64,000 bases of DNA from Kribbella sp. VKM Ac-2568 (GTDB taxonomy: Bacteria > Actinomycetota > Actinomycetes > Propionibacteriales > Kribbellaceae): positions 1-64,000 of the forward strand of contig NZ_SLVF01000018.1 in the NCBI RefSeq assembly GCF_004345365.1, read 5' to 3'. This document shows positions 1 to 12,059 of this stretch, one piece after another. A program made the position numbers and the translations under genes. The notes under the pieces are model-generated. The model made no database searches and was not told where the DNA came from. It saw only the letters and a program-made list of their open reading frames with translations. Each line of letters begins with the position of its first letter. Position 1 is the first letter of the stretch.

Positions 1-64
1 CCAACGCCGCATCCTCGACCTACTCGCCATCGAACTCCCCTGGCCAGAACACGACGAGCAGTAG
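1..64 (+). CDS. C-terminal fragment of an unidentified gene
   Basis: The window opens inside a reading frame that ends at a TAG at 62-64. The visible tail is about 20 residues (QRRILDLLAIELPWPEHDEQ). The start lies outside the window. Short Arg/Leu-rich tails ending in LPWP occur at the ends of some actinobacterial transposases, but this fragment is too short to assign. It converges on the secreted-protein gene that ends at 90. Confidence 0.35.
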   Translation, partial: QRRILDLLAIELPWPEHDEQ

Positions 65-89
65 ACACATCAAACTGCGGAAAATGCGT

Positions 90-2093
90 CTAGATGATGA
101 CGGTGAAGCCGCCGGGCAAGACAGGAGCCTTGACGGTTGAAGCATGCGTCGTGGTGCGGGAGCGGAGCTTGCCATTGCGGTCGTAGGTGGAAACGACGTG
201 CCGGTTGGCGGTGCCCACCTCGACCTGGTGGGTTCGAGGATGGGAATCGACGCTGGCCAGCAGAGTTGCCGTGGCCAGACGCAGCGTGGAGATCAGCGGC
301 AGCAGAAGCACTGCATCGACACGGTTAGGCCCACCGCTCGACACAGCGTTGAGCTGAGTGGCACCGCTGGGGAGCGACCCCGACAGCGTGACGGGCAGCA
401 GAGCACCCGGAGCAGCCGAGATCCCTTGAGGACCACCGGCGCCGTGGTCGATCGAGCCCAAGGACCGGGCCGAGGACCACTGCGTGCGGCCAGCCTGACG
501 ATCAGCGACCAGATCGACGATCGGAGCGACCAACCGAGCCTGGTCGGACGCCGCAACCGTCAACGAGAGGCGACCGCCGGCCGGCAGAGCGACGTAAGAC
601 CCGTTGCTCCATTGGGATTCCCCAGTCCAGGCGGACGGCGGCGTGACCACCGCGGCTCCACCGGAGAGGGTGGCGGACTCGGCTTCGACCACCTGGAGGC
701 CAGACGTCGCCCGCGGGCCCGCGCCAAGAGCCCGGGCCAGTCGAGCCAGCTCCGGCGAACGGTCGAGGGCCAGCATCGAGAGAAGCCCGTGGATGGTGGA
801 CTCGGCGCCGGAGTTGCGGTTGATGACGCCGTCGCCGGAGATGCCGTCGAAAGTACGACCAGTCGCCGGATCGTAGGTGGCCTCCCCTGCGCGGTTGGCG
901 CCGAAGTACCAGGCTGCGACGAAGGCAGCCACCTGCCGCAGACCGGGACGTTCACCTGCAGCTGCGACGGCCAGGAGACCCTGCAGCCGGGCGTCCACGC
1001 CGTACGCGATCTGGGTGCGGTCGATCGGTGCCGGGAGCCAGCCGTTGTCGGGACCACCTGCAGTCATGAGCAGTGGGGTGAACCCGGCGGTGTCCCCGAT
1101 GGCAGGCTCCAGCAGCCGCGACGAGCGCAGTACGGAGGAAGCAGCGGCGAGGGCCGACGGCATCTGGGCGCCCCACGCGTGCCAGACCGAGATCGACTCG
1201 CCCCAAGGAAGCAGCGCACGGAACGGCCACGTATTGCTGTCCCCTGCGCCCATGGCAGCCACGCCCTCGGCGAACTGCGTCAAGGCCCGTCGAGCGCGGG
1301 CAGACCCACCTGCTCGCACGTAGGCCGCCAATCCCAGCACAGCTTCAGACGTGGCGTCTGCACCGTTCACGATGAGCCAAGCCGGCACGCGGCGACCGTC
1401 GACGATGTTCCAGTCGCCGTAGCGCACCAGAACCTGCCGCTCCAACGCAGCGATCGCCAACTCGAGCCGAGCACGCAGGAAGGCAGCAAACCCCGGATCA
1501 ACCGTCCGGAAGACCGCATAGCCCTCCCCGAGCGCCCAGACAGTCCGAGCCAGCCAGTACGCCGGTCCGGAGTCCGACGGGTCCGGGAGTTCGACCGGCT
1601 CGGCGCTGGGGTTCAACGTGCCGTCCGGCTGCATCCAGAGCACTACGTTGCCGGCGAACTGGCCTGTAGCCGTCTGCAGATACGTCAACCCACGCAGCAA
1701 CCCGTACGCCGTGTCCCGGCTGTGCCGGTCGCCACGGAGCTTGTAGTGCCGCAGATAGACCACAGCAGCCCGGGCGATGTCGTCCGCGTTGAACGCACCC
1801 TGACCCCAGGTGTTCGTGGCCGGGTCGTACGCACCACCACCGACCCGGGCGTAGGACCCGTCAGCCCGGCGGTCGGCGTACGTCCACAACACACCGATCG
1901 GACCCGACCCGTACGTCGAGTGCCCTGCCTGGGCAGGCGGTGAGACCTCGGCACCCAGAAAGTCGATGTGCGCCAGATTCGTCAAAGCCGAAGCAGCACC
2001 CGCAGAAGCCGAAGCTGAAGCAGGCAGCGTGACACCAGTCGAGGCGGCGACAGCCAGCGCGCCACCGAGGACCGTCCGGCGAGAGGCGATCAT
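90..2093 (-). CDS. Tat-exported protein, probably glycan-active, unknown family
   Basis: This is a 667-residue protein with a twin-arginine leader (SRRTVLGG followed by an Ala-rich hydrophobic stretch), so it is probably exported folded. Residues of about 35-460 are rich in Trp, Tyr and Ala/Leu helices and resemble an alpha/alpha-barrel; a conserved-looking block near residues 395-440 contains WYFGANRAGEATYDP and NSGAESTIHGLL. The last 200 residues are beta-rich, like a carbohydrate-binding module. It is the last gene of the sugar operon, and its ATG overlaps the GH130 stop codon by 4 bp, so it is translationally coupled. From context (a transporter and a GH130 enzyme) it may process the oligosaccharide that the operon imports. 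No catalytic residues can be named and I do not recognise the family. Confidence 0.8.
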   Translation of the reverse strand: MIASRRTVLGGALAVAASTGVTLPASASASAGAASALTNLAHIDFLGAEVSPPAQAGHSTYGSGPIGVLWTYADRRADGSYARVGGGAYDPATNTWGQGAFNADDIARAAVVYLRHYKLRGDRHSRDTAYGLLRGLTYLQTATGQFAGNVVLWMQPDGTLNPSAEPVELPDPSDSGPAYWLARTVWALGEGYAVFRTVDPGFAAFLRARLELAIAALERQVLVRYGDWNIVDGRRVPAWLIVNGADATSEAVLGLAAYVRAGGSARARRALTQFAEGVAAMGAGDSNTWPFRALLPWGESISVWHAWGAQMPSALAAASSVLRSSRLLEPAIGDTAGFTPLLMTAGGPDNGWLPAPIDRTQIAYGVDARLQGLLAVAAAGERPGLRQVAAFVAAWYFGANRAGEATYDPATGRTFDGISGDGVINRNSGAESTIHGLLSMLALDRSPELARLARALGAGPRATSGLQVVEAESATLSGGAAVVTPPSAWTGESQWSNGSYVALPAGGRLSLTVAASDQARLVAPIVDLVADRQAGRTQWSSARSLGSIDHGAGGPQGISAAPGALLPVTLSGSLPSGATQLNAVSSGGPNRVDAVLLLPLISTLRLATATLLASVDSHPRTHQVEVGTANRHVVSTYDRNGKLRSRTTTHASTVKAPVLPGGFTVII

Positions 2094-3148
2094 TGCAGCC
2101 GGTCCAAGCGAGCGACGCCGATCTTGGCGTCGGCCATTCCGTAGAAGACGTAGTGCACGCCGTCGACCTCCTCGATAGCTGTCGGGAACACGACGTTCCC
2201 GACGGTCCCGATTCGTTCTTCTTCGGTTTCCGGCACGAGGATCGGCTCAGCGGTCCGGTCCAGCACCTTGGTGACGTCCGTAGGGTCGAGCAGCAGCGCG
2301 CCGGCTGAGTAGCTGACCCTCTGGGTGGTGGGGTCGAAGCCCTTGGGCTGGTCCCCCGTCACCCCGTGGTGGATCACCAGCCAGCCCTCGGGCACCCGCA
2401 GCGGTGCCGGCCCGGCGCCGATCTTGAGTTCCTCGAACGGGTGCTCCGACATCGCCACCAGCCGGTGGTGGCGCAGGTGCACCAGGTTCTCGATGCCGCG
2501 TTCGACCTCGGACACGGGCACGAACGATACCCAGATCCCCGGGCGGTCGTCCTTGATCCCGGCCGGCAGGTGGATGCCTTCGCCCTCGCGGAACCAGCCC
2601 AGGTCCCACATCGGCCGGTGCAGCATCGCGTAGGCCGGTTCGCCGTCCGGCCCGGGGACCGGCTCGGGGAAGAACACGGTGTCCTTGTTCGGGAACAGGT
2701 TCAGATCGGTGTCCAGGTCCGGCTGGTACTCGAAGTGCAGCGGGCCCAGCCGGGTCCAGGTGCGCAGGTCGTCCGACACGGCGAGCGCGGGCTTCGGCCC
2801 GAGCGGCCCGTAGGCGACGTACGTCATCACGTGTTTGCCCAGCGACGGGATCCAGGTCACCCGGGGATCCTCGACGCCGGCGTTGTTCAGGCCGCGCTCC
2901 CAGCCCTCGTCGGGGGCGAGCACGATGCCCTCGCGGGTCACGCCGGTCGGTACGCCGTCGGTGAGCTCGACGGCGGCCAGGCCGACGCGGGATACGTTGC
3001 CAGGAGCAACGAGTCGCGGCAGCAGGTACAGGGCGCCGTCGGGGGTGTGGCCGGAGGCCGGGTTCAGCACGCCCTCGGACTCGAGGTCGTTGCCCGGCTC
3101 CGGCGTCATCACGACACCGAGGCGCGTCAGGGTATAGGGAACAGTCAC
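2090..3148 (-). CDS. GH130-family glycosidase/phosphorylase
   Basis: This 352-residue cytoplasmic protein has the five-bladed propeller signatures of glycoside hydrolase family 130: NPAS near residue 30, GVEDPRV near residue 91, and later NKD and HHGV segments. Members of this family act on beta-mannosides, mostly by phosphorolysis to mannose 1-phosphate and sometimes by hydrolysis; the linkage cannot be read from sequence. Translation probably starts at a GTG at 3148, preceded by GAAAGG 9 nt upstream. It sits 46 bp after the second permease gene and overlaps the following secreted-protein gene by 4 bp. Mannose phosphates it makes could feed the manA/manB products encoded in the same window, but that link is inference. 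Confidence 0.85.
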   Translation of the reverse strand: MTVPYTLTRLGVVMTPEPGNDLESEGVLNPASGHTPDGALYLLPRLVAPGNVSRVGLAAVELTDGVPTGVTREGIVLAPDEGWERGLNNAGVEDPRVTWIPSLGKHVMTYVAYGPLGPKPALAVSDDLRTWTRLGPLHFEYQPDLDTDLNLFPNKDTVFFPEPVPGPDGEPAYAMLHRPMWDLGWFREGEGIHLPAGIKDDRPGIWVSFVPVSEVERGIENLVHLRHHRLVAMSEHPFEELKIGAGPAPLRVPEGWLVIHHGVTGDQPKGFDPTTQRVSYSAGALLLDPTDVTKVLDRTAEPILVPETEEERIGTVGNVVFPTAIEEVDGVHYVFYGMADAKIGVARLDRLQ

Positions 3149-3194
3149 AGCGAAAGACCTTTCACAACAGAAAACGAAGGGGTTCTAGGCGGAA

Positions 3195-4019
3195 TCAGCC
3201 CTTGACCCCGGACTCGAGGCTGGAGGAGATGAATTGGCGCTGGAAGGCGATGAACAGAGCGACCGCGGGAGCGGCCAGCACACAGGCACCGGCCAGTACC
3301 GCACCGAACGGGTTCGCGGCTCGCGCCGACACGGTGGTGAGGTAGTTGGACAGGGACACAGCCAACGGCTGAAGGTCTTGTTGTTTGGTGATCAGGAACG
3401 GCCAGAGGAACTCGTTCCAGGGCCCGATGAAGGTCACCAGTACGCCGGTCAGCAGTGCGGGTCGCACCAACGGGATGGCGATCCGCCAGAGGGTGTTCAG
3501 CTCGCTGGCGCCGTCGATCCGGGCGGCGTCGAACAGTTCCTGCGGCAGTTGGAGGAAGTATTGGCGGAAGATGAACACCGCCACCGAGTTGATCGCGAAC
3601 GGCGCGATCATGCCGAGGTAGGAGTCGGCCAGGCCGTAGCTACGCACGATCATCACGTACAGCGGGATGGTCAGCAACTGGAACGGCACCACCTGGACCA
3701 GCAGCATCAGGCTGAACACCACACCCCGGCCGCGGAACTGCAACCGGGCCAGCGCGTAGCCGGCCAGCACCCCGAAGACCATCGTGCCGAGGATGACGCC
3801 GCCGGTGAAGATCCCGGAGTTCAGCAACGACTGCCCGAGGCTGATCGCCTTGTCGATCTCCACATAGTTTTCGCCGGTCAGGTTCCCCGGCTCGGGGAAG
3901 GCACCCCTGACCGTGGGGTCGGGTTCGGCCTGCAGGCTGCCGATCAGCATGTAGTAGAAGGGGAACAGGAAGACGAACGCCCCGAGCAGCAGGGTGATGA
4001 AGCGCCACGGAATCTTCAT
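3195..4019 (-). CDS. Sugar ABC transporter permease, MalG type
   Basis: This is a 274-residue inner-membrane protein of the carbohydrate ABC permease family CUT1. It has an N-terminal membrane segment (residues of about 8-28), further hydrophobic segments, and the cytoplasmic EAA loop (ELFDAARIDGAS...IPLVRPAL) that docks on the ATPase. The ATG at 4019 overlaps the stop of the preceding permease gene by 4 bp (ATGA), which fixes the start even though the frame is open further upstream. It pairs with the 316-residue permease and the lipoprotein encoded upstream. No ATPase gene is present, so a shared MsiK-type ATPase elsewhere in the genome probably powers it. Confidence 0.93.
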   Translation of the reverse strand: MKIPWRFITLLLGAFVFLFPFYYMLIGSLQAEPDPTVRGAFPEPGNLTGENYVEIDKAISLGQSLLNSGIFTGGVILGTMVFGVLAGYALARLQFRGRGVVFSLMLLVQVVPFQLLTIPLYVMIVRSYGLADSYLGMIAPFAINSVAVFIFRQYFLQLPQELFDAARIDGASELNTLWRIAIPLVRPALLTGVLVTFIGPWNEFLWPFLITKQQDLQPLAVSLSNYLTTVSARAANPFGAVLAGACVLAAPAVALFIAFQRQFISSSLESGVKG

Positions 4020-4966
4020 CGGTCCTCCTTCGAGACGAAGCGACGTTCGATCAGGGCGAGCAGCAGCACACCGATCACCAGCAGGACTCCGATCGCCGAC
4101 CCGATGTCGGGGTTGCCCTGCTCGATGCCCTTCTGGTACATCACCAGCACCGGCGAGGCCGAGGCCCCGTTGGGGCCACCGCCACCGGTGAGCAGGTAGG
4201 GCTCGGTGAACAGGTTGGCGCCGGTCACCGTGGCCAGCAGGACAACGAGCGTGGTGGCCGGCCGCACACCGGGCACGGTCACGTTCCAGAAGGACTTGAT
4301 CCGGCCGGCGCCGTCCATCGACGCGGCCTCGTAGAGGTCCTTGGACACGTTCTGCAGCGCGGCCAGGTAGAGCAGGATGAAGAAGCCGAGCTGCTTCCAG
4401 GTCACGTAGATCGCGATCGTCGGCATCGCCAGTTTCGAGTTCACCAGCCACGACGGGCTCGGCGCGAGTGGGCCGAGCACCGTGTTGACCAGCCCGTTCT
4501 CGTTGAACAGGAACAGCCAGACCCCGACCACCGCGACGCTCGCCGCGACGTAGGGCACGTAGTAGCTGACCCGGAAGAACGTCCGCCACCGGATCGCGCT
4601 GTTCAGCCCATAGGCCAGCACCAGGGACAGGATCACCGTCAGCGGCACGTTGATCACCAAGAAGATGCCGACGTTCAAGAACGACCGGCGCACCGCGGGG
4701 TCGGACAGCACCGTCACGTAGTTGTCGAACCCCACGAACGGCCGGTCCACGATCGCGCCGGGCGCGGTGAAGAAGTAGTCGTGGAAGGACATGTAGACCG
4801 CGAACGCCAGCGGGTAGGCGAAGATCGCGGCCAGGAACACCAGGTACGGGGCGACGAACGCCGAACCGATCGGCTGCTTACCCAACACCGTGCCCAGCAG
4901 CCCACGCCGCCCCGCCGGCCGGGCACTGCCGGTCGGCGAGGGGGCCGTGGCGAGCCGACTGCTCAT
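4016..4966 (-). CDS. Sugar ABC transporter permease, MalF type
   Basis: This 316-residue protein is the first of the two permease subunits. It has a short basic N-terminus, about six hydrophobic segments, and the EAA loop (DLYEAASMDGAGRIKSFWNVTVPGVRPAT) near residues 215-243. It overlaps the solute-binding protein gene upstream and the MalG-type gene downstream by 4 bp each, so the three transport subunits are translationally coupled. The substrate is probably an oligosaccharide handled by the GH130 enzyme of the same operon. Confidence 0.93.
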   Translation of the reverse strand: MSSRLATAPSPTGSARPAGRRGLLGTVLGKQPIGSAFVAPYLVFLAAIFAYPLAFAVYMSFHDYFFTAPGAIVDRPFVGFDNYVTVLSDPAVRRSFLNVGIFLVINVPLTVILSLVLAYGLNSAIRWRTFFRVSYYVPYVAASVAVVGVWLFLFNENGLVNTVLGPLAPSPSWLVNSKLAMPTIAIYVTWKQLGFFILLYLAALQNVSKDLYEAASMDGAGRIKSFWNVTVPGVRPATTLVVLLATVTGANLFTEPYLLTGGGGPNGASASPVLVMYQKGIEQGNPDIGSAIGVLLVIGVLLLALIERRFVSKEDR

Positions 4967-6264
4967 GACTGCGCAGCGAGCTGGTCGACCTTCTGGGCAG
5001 CGCCGTCGAGGGCCGCGCCCGGGTCCTGCTGACCGAAGATCACGGACTTGGAGTACGCGTCGCGGAAGGTCTGCCAGATCTCGATCGAGTTCGCCACGTT
5101 CGGCACCTCGACGGTCCGCGCGGCCTGGTCGGCGAACGACTTGTAGTCCGGGTTCTTCGCGAAGTACTCCGGGTAGGTGCCGGCCACGTCGTTGCGCAGC
5201 GGCATCTGACCGGTGCCCTCGAGCAGCATGCCGTCCTGCTCCTTGCTGGTCGCGAACTTCAGCACATCCCAGGCGGTGCCGCGGTTCTTGCAGGCCGAGT
5301 ACATCGCCACGTTCTTGGCGTCACTGAAGGTGAAGGTCTCGGACGCGGGCTTGCCGGCCGAGGTCGGCACCGGCACGGCGCCCCACTCCACCTTGCCCTT
5401 GTACGTCGCGATCGCCCACGGACCGACCACGGCCATCGCGGCGGTGCCGTCGACGAACGCGTCACCGGTGTACTTCTCCTGCGGGGCCAGCTTCTCCGCA
5501 TACATGGTGCGCCAGAAGTTCGCGACCTTCGTGCCCTCGTCGGAGGCGAACTGCGACTTACCGTCCTCGACCAACTGCTTGCCGCCGGTCTCGGCCGCGA
5601 ACAACGGGTAGAAGTCGAACCAGGACTGGTAGAACTCGTTGCTCGGCGCCGGGTAGATGGCCGCCTTGGCGGCCTTGGCGGCAACCAGCTTGCGCGAGGT
5701 GGCCAGGAACTCGTCGTAGGTCGCCAACGGCGGCTTGGCCGTGTCGATCCCCGCCTTGGCGAACGCCTTCTTGTTGTAGAAGATCATCACCGGGTTGTCC
5801 TTCCACGGCAGCTGATAGTACTTCCCGTCGGTCGACTTGTACTGCTCAGCGGTCTTGCCGGTACGGTCCTCGACGTACTGCTTGCCATCGCTGAAGCTGT
5901 CGAGCGCCACCAGGCCACCCTGCTTCTGGAACTGCGAAACCGACGCCGGAGACGTGTTGAAGATCAGACAAGGCGCGTTACCCGCGGTGATCGCCGCACC
6001 GATCACCTCCTCAGAGCTCTTACCGGTCGGGATCTCCTGGGCAGTCACCTTCTGGTCCGGGTGCGCGCTGTTCCACGCCGCGACCATCTGCTTGCCCCAG
6101 GCCACTTCTTCCTTGTTGTTCGAGAGCCAGACGGTGATCGCACCCCTGGCTTGCGTGGCAGCGTCCGCGTCACCCCCGCTGTCGCTGCCGCCGCAGGCGG
6201 CCGCGGTACCGGCCAGGCCGACGGCCAGCAGTGCCGCGATCAGGTTTCTCGAGCGAAACTTCAT
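4963..6264 (-). CDS. Sugar-binding lipoprotein of ABC transporter
   Basis: This 433-residue extracellular solute-binding protein (family 1) has a lipoprotein leader: basic start, hydrophobic core, then AGTAAAC with Cys near residue 24 followed by Gly/Ser/Asp. The mature part shows the usual two-lobe pattern (AITVWLSN...VAWGKQMVAAWN at the start; AMAVVGPWAIATY in the second lobe). It should capture the sugar outside the membrane and deliver it to the two permeases. Its ATG overlaps the lacI stop by 4 bp, so the regulator and the transporter are one transcription unit. Confidence 0.93.
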   Translation of the reverse strand: MKFRSRNLIAALLAVGLAGTAAACGGSDSGGDADAATQARGAITVWLSNNKEEVAWGKQMVAAWNSAHPDQKVTAQEIPTGKSSEEVIGAAITAGNAPCLIFNTSPASVSQFQKQGGLVALDSFSDGKQYVEDRTGKTAEQYKSTDGKYYQLPWKDNPVMIFYNKKAFAKAGIDTAKPPLATYDEFLATSRKLVAAKAAKAAIYPAPSNEFYQSWFDFYPLFAAETGGKQLVEDGKSQFASDEGTKVANFWRTMYAEKLAPQEKYTGDAFVDGTAAMAVVGPWAIATYKGKVEWGAVPVPTSAGKPASETFTFSDAKNVAMYSACKNRGTAWDVLKFATSKEQDGMLLEGTGQMPLRNDVAGTYPEYFAKNPDYKSFADQAARTVEVPNVANSIEIWQTFRDAYSKSVIFGQQDPGAALDGAAQKVDQLAAQS

Positions 6265-7307
6265 GACTCCTCCAACATTCCGTGCGAAGCAGGGGCGGCG
6301 GTGGACCGCCGGATGACAAGGCGAGCGGGCGGCAGCTCGACGTCGGGGACGTCGCCGTCGCCGTCGACCAGCTGGTTGAGGGTGCGCGCGGCGGCCTCGC
6401 CGAAGCCGAAGGGATCCGCACGCACGGTGGTCAGGCCGGGATGGACGAACTCGGCGAGCTCGCTGTCGTCGAAGCCCGCGATGCTCAGGTCGTCGGGCAC
6501 CCTGAGCCCGGCCCGTTGCGCGGCCCCGAGACCGGCGATCGCCATCCGGTCGTTGGCGTAGACGATCGCGGTCGGCGGCTCCGGCAGCGCGAGGAGGCGT
6601 CTGGTCGCCTCGATCCCGCCGGCGGCGGTGAAGTCGCTGCCCTCGATCCCGACCGGCTCCAGGCCGGCCTCGGCGAGCGCCGAGGTGAACGCCTCCGACC
6701 GCGCGGTCGCGTGGACGAAGGCGGGTGGGCCGGCCACGTGGGCGATCCGCCGGTGGCCGAGCTCGAGCAGGTGCTGCACTACCTCGACCGTGCCGGGGCG
6801 GTCGTCGAGCAGTACTGCGGGGAACGGCGAGGAACCCTCCGGCCGGTTCAGGGTGACGGCCGGCATGCCGAGCGAGGCGAGCAGCTCGATCCTGGGATCG
6901 TCGTGACGCAGGTCGGAGAGGAAGACCCCGTCCACCCGGCCGGCCTGGGCGAGCCGCTGGTACCCGGCCGCCTCGTCCTCGCCGGCCGTGACGACCTGCA
7001 GAACGAGCGCCTGACCGTTCGGTCCGAGAACGCTCTCGACCCCCGCGATGAACGCCGGGAAGAACGGGTCCGATGACAGCACACCCGGATCCCGGGTGAT
7101 CACGAGCCCGAGCGCGAAGGCTTTGGACACCGACAGCGAGCGGGCCCGGTTGCTGGGCCGCCAGCGGAGCTCGTCCGCGGCCGCGATGATCCGCTCGACG
7201 GTCGCCTGCGCCAGGCCGGGACGACCGTTCAGCGCGAGCGAGACGGCACCCTTCGACACCCCGGCCCGGGTGGCCACATCGGCGATCGTCGGCCGCGCTT
7301 TGCTCAT
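6261..7307 (-). CDS. LacI-family transcriptional regulator
   Basis: This is a 348-residue LacI/GalR repressor. The N-terminal helix-turn-helix (PTIADVATRAGVSKGAVSLALNG) and hinge helix (RPSNRARSLS) are clear, followed by a periplasmic-binding-like sensor domain. An upstream in-frame ATG at 7313 sits directly against AAGGA; the ATG at 7307 has AAGGA at a workable 5-6 nt, so I prefer 7307. It is the first gene of the operon and lies just downstream of a double operator at 7323-7369, so it very probably represses its own operon until an imported sugar or breakdown product binds. Confidence 0.93.
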   Translation of the reverse strand: MSKARPTIADVATRAGVSKGAVSLALNGRPGLAQATVERIIAAADELRWRPSNRARSLSVSKAFALGLVITRDPGVLSSDPFFPAFIAGVESVLGPNGQALVLQVVTAGEDEAAGYQRLAQAGRVDGVFLSDLRHDDPRIELLASLGMPAVTLNRPEGSSPFPAVLLDDRPGTVEVVQHLLELGHRRIAHVAGPPAFVHATARSEAFTSALAEAGLEPVGIEGSDFTAAGGIEATRRLLALPEPPTAIVYANDRMAIAGLGAAQRAGLRVPDDLSIAGFDDSELAEFVHPGLTTVRADPFGFGEAAARTLNQLVDGDGDVPDVELPPARLVIRRSTAAPASHGMLEES

Positions 7308-7322
7308 CGCCATCCTTGGTCT

Positions 7323-7369
7323 GAGTGTTTAAACCGGTTTAGATGGTCACTAAACCGGTCTAAACACTC
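7323..7369. promoter_or_regulatory. Double LacI-type operator
   Basis: Two 20-bp arms, GAGTGTTTAAACCGGTTTAG at 7323-7342 and its near-exact reverse complement at 7350-7369 (one mismatch), are separated by 7 bp. Each arm itself contains a CG-centred LacI-type palindrome (AAACCGGTTT and AAACCGGTCT); the two centres lie 21 bp apart, which is two helical turns. The element ends 16 bp before the preferred lacI start, so it should overlap the operon promoter. Confidence 0.85.
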
Positions 7370-7636
7370 CCCGTCAAGGCTTCACCGCGAAATGAGCAGT
7401 AACGCGCCCAGCCGGGATTTGTGCGCACTTGTTTGCAGTAGTCAATGACGACGGCGACGGCGGCTCGCTTTCCTGATCGCCAGTGCCGAGCCTCTCCGAG
7501 CTGGTGGGCGTCCCGTAAGACGAGGTGTCGTATCCGGCGGCCGGGCTGAACCACCAGGCGTGGGTCCTCCGTTCGTAGCCCATAGCAACTATTTGGCCCG
7601 CCCTCCGGTCCGAGCTGTAGGCCCGGACACGGCGAA
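7370..7636. other. Intergenic stretch with no supported gene
   Basis: This stretch lies between the sugar-operon promoter and the secA terminator. A 69-codon frame is open on the minus strand (7374-7583), but it has no ribosome binding site, no recognisable domain and no clear neighbour. It may be decayed sequence. Confidence 0.5.
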
Positions 7637-7664
7637 GGCCGCCCCGGGATCACCCGGGGCGGCC
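7637..7664 (-). terminator. secA transcription terminator hairpin
   Basis: A perfect 12-bp stem (GGCCGCCCCGGG, 7637-7648, pairing with 7653-7664) with a 4-nt loop lies 15 bp past the secA stop. There is no long U tract, as is usual in high-GC actinobacteria. Confidence 0.8.
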
Positions 7665-7678
7665 TCTGTTCGCGGTAC

Positions 7679-10597
<2,919 letters not shown>

Positions 10598-10740
10598 CGT
10601 GGGGGGTCCACTCCTTGACTGTGCAGCCTTCAATGCGGCGGGTGCCTGACCGTGCATACCCGGTGACGGACGCAGCACGGCCTGCCCGCCTGGCGGGCGC
10701 CACCCATGGTACTGGGCCGAGCGCGTCAACCCACCGCCCG

Positions 10741-10761
10741 GAGCAAGTCGCACCCTTGCTC
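10741..10761. terminator. Short inverted repeat after the ycaQ-like gene
   Basis: GAGCAAG (10741-10747) and CTTGCTC (10755-10761) form a 7-bp stem with a 7-nt loop. It lies about 30 bp past the stop of the DNA glycosylase gene and about 145 bp before secA. It could end the upstream transcript or be a protein-binding site in the secA leader. The rest of 10598-10791 must hold the secA promoter, but no clear -35/-10 pair could be chosen. Confidence 0.4.
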
Positions 10762-10791
10762 GCACCACGAGTGAGCGGCCCGGAAAGTTCC

Positions 10792-12027
10792 TCAGAATCC
10801 GCGCAGGGCGTCACTCAAAGCAGGCGAGAGGTCACCGCCGCCGGCCACCCGGACCTGATCCAGGCCCAGCCAGCCAGCCAGTTGGACCAGCTCGGCCGCC
10901 AATTCCTCCACCGTCTCCGGCGGCGCACCAGGCTCGGAGTGCGCGGCCTGGACCAGCAGGACACCCCCCGTCCGGTCCGCCTTGAGGTCCACCCGTCCCA
11001 CCAGGCGGTCCCCGAGCAGGAACGGGAGCACGTAGTACCCGTGGATGCGCTTCTCGGCGGGAACGTAGATCTCGATCCGGTAGTGGAAGTCGAACAGCAC
11101 CTCGGTCCGGGTCCGCTCGAACACCAGCGAGTCGAACGGGCTGACCAGGGCGCGGGCATTCACCCGGCGCGGCAGCCTGGCGTCCCGGTGCAGGTAGGCC
11201 TGCCGCTTCCAGCCCTTGATCGTGACCGGGAGCAGCTCCCCCTCCTCGACCAGTTCGCGGATCGCCTGCGCCGTCGGAGCGGGCGCGGTACGGAAGTAGT
11301 CCTTCAGGCACTGCGCGGTGGCGACCCCGTGCGCCCTGGCCGCGATCGAGACGAGGCCGCGGTGCGCCTCTTCGAGAGTCGGCGTCGGCGTCGCCAGTAC
11401 TGCGCTGGGCAGCACTCGCTCCGGGATGTCGTACAAGCGCTCGAACTGCTGGTTGCGCCGGGCGACGGTGATCTCGCCGGCGAAGAACAGGAACTCCAGC
11501 GCCTGCTTCACATCGGACCAGTTCCAGCCCCAGTTGTTCCGCTCGCGCTCGACGTCGTCGTCGATCTGCCGGGCGGTCAGCGGACCGTGGTCGCGGACGT
11601 CGCCGAGCACCTGCTTGACCAGGTCGGGGCGCTGGGCCGCGATCGAGCGCGGGCCACCCCAGGCCTCGCTGGTCGCCCGGGCCATCCGCCACCGCATCAG
11701 CGGATGCGTCTCCACCGGGATGAGCGAGGCCTCGTGCGCCCAGTACTCCACCAGGCGGCGCGGCGCCTTCCCGGCCGCGCGATCCAGCAGATCGCGCGGA
11801 TACGGCCCGAGGCGGGAGTAGAGGGGCAGGTACTGCGTGCGGCTCAGCACGTTCACCGAGTCGATCTGGATCAGCCCGATCCGGCCGAGCACCCGGCTGA
11901 GCGCGCGCATGTCCGGCACACCCTTCGGCCGCGGATCGCTGAACCCCTGAGCGGCCAGTCCGATCCGCCGGGCCTGGGCCACCGACAACACCTGAGAATC
12001 CACGAAGCCGATTCTGCCGTCGGCCAC
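10792..12027 (-). CDS. YcaQ/AlkX-like DNA glycosylase (HTH_42 family)
   Basis: This 411-residue protein belongs to the winged-helix family (DUF1006/HTH_42) that includes E. coli YcaQ (AlkX) and Streptomyces AlkZ, glycosylases that remove bulky alkylated bases and unhook interstrand crosslinks. The segment [20 protein letters not shown] carries a Q-I-D triplet at residues 54-56, matching the Q-hydrophobic-D catalytic motif of the AlkX branch rather than the QxQ of AlkZ. Later segments ([39 protein letters not shown]) are typical of the family. The start is uncertain: GTG at 12027 or GTG at 12003. It probably protects against DNA alkylation; no toxin cluster is adjacent. Confidence 0.85.
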   Translation of the reverse strand: MADGRIGFVDSQVLSVAQARRIGLAAQGFSDPRPKGVPDMRALSRVLGRIGLIQIDSVNVLSRTQYLPLYSRLGPYPRDLLDRAAGKAPRRLVEYWAHEASLIPVETHPLMRWRMARATSEAWGGPRSIAAQRPDLVKQVLGDVRDHGPLTARQIDDDVERERNNWGWNWSDVKQALEFLFFAGEITVARRNQQFERLYDIPERVLPSAVLATPTPTLEEAHRGLVSIAARAHGVATAQCLKDYFRTAPAPTAQAIRELVEEGELLPVTIKGWKRQAYLHRDARLPRRVNARALVSPFDSLVFERTRTEVLFDFHYRIEIYVPAEKRIHGYYVLPFLLGDRLVGRVDLKADRTGGVLLVQAAHSEPGAPPETVEELAAELVQLAGWLGLDQVRVAGGGDLSPALSDALRGF

Positions 12028-12059
12028 CGACAGAAAATCGCGGCCTCGATTCCCTCCGC

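Noticed and set aside
144-1943. Long plus-strand frame opposite the Tat-exported protein gene
   Set aside because: The minus frame has a twin-arginine leader and operon coupling. The plus product is Arg/Gly-rich with no domain.
7374-7583. 69-codon minus-strand frame between lacI and secA
   Set aside because: It has no ribosome binding site, no domain and an odd composition. Kept as unassigned intergenic sequence.
10684-10698. GCCCGCC-T-GGCGGGC inverted repeat upstream of secA
   Set aside because: A one-base loop cannot form a normal hairpin, and short GC palindromes are expected at this composition.
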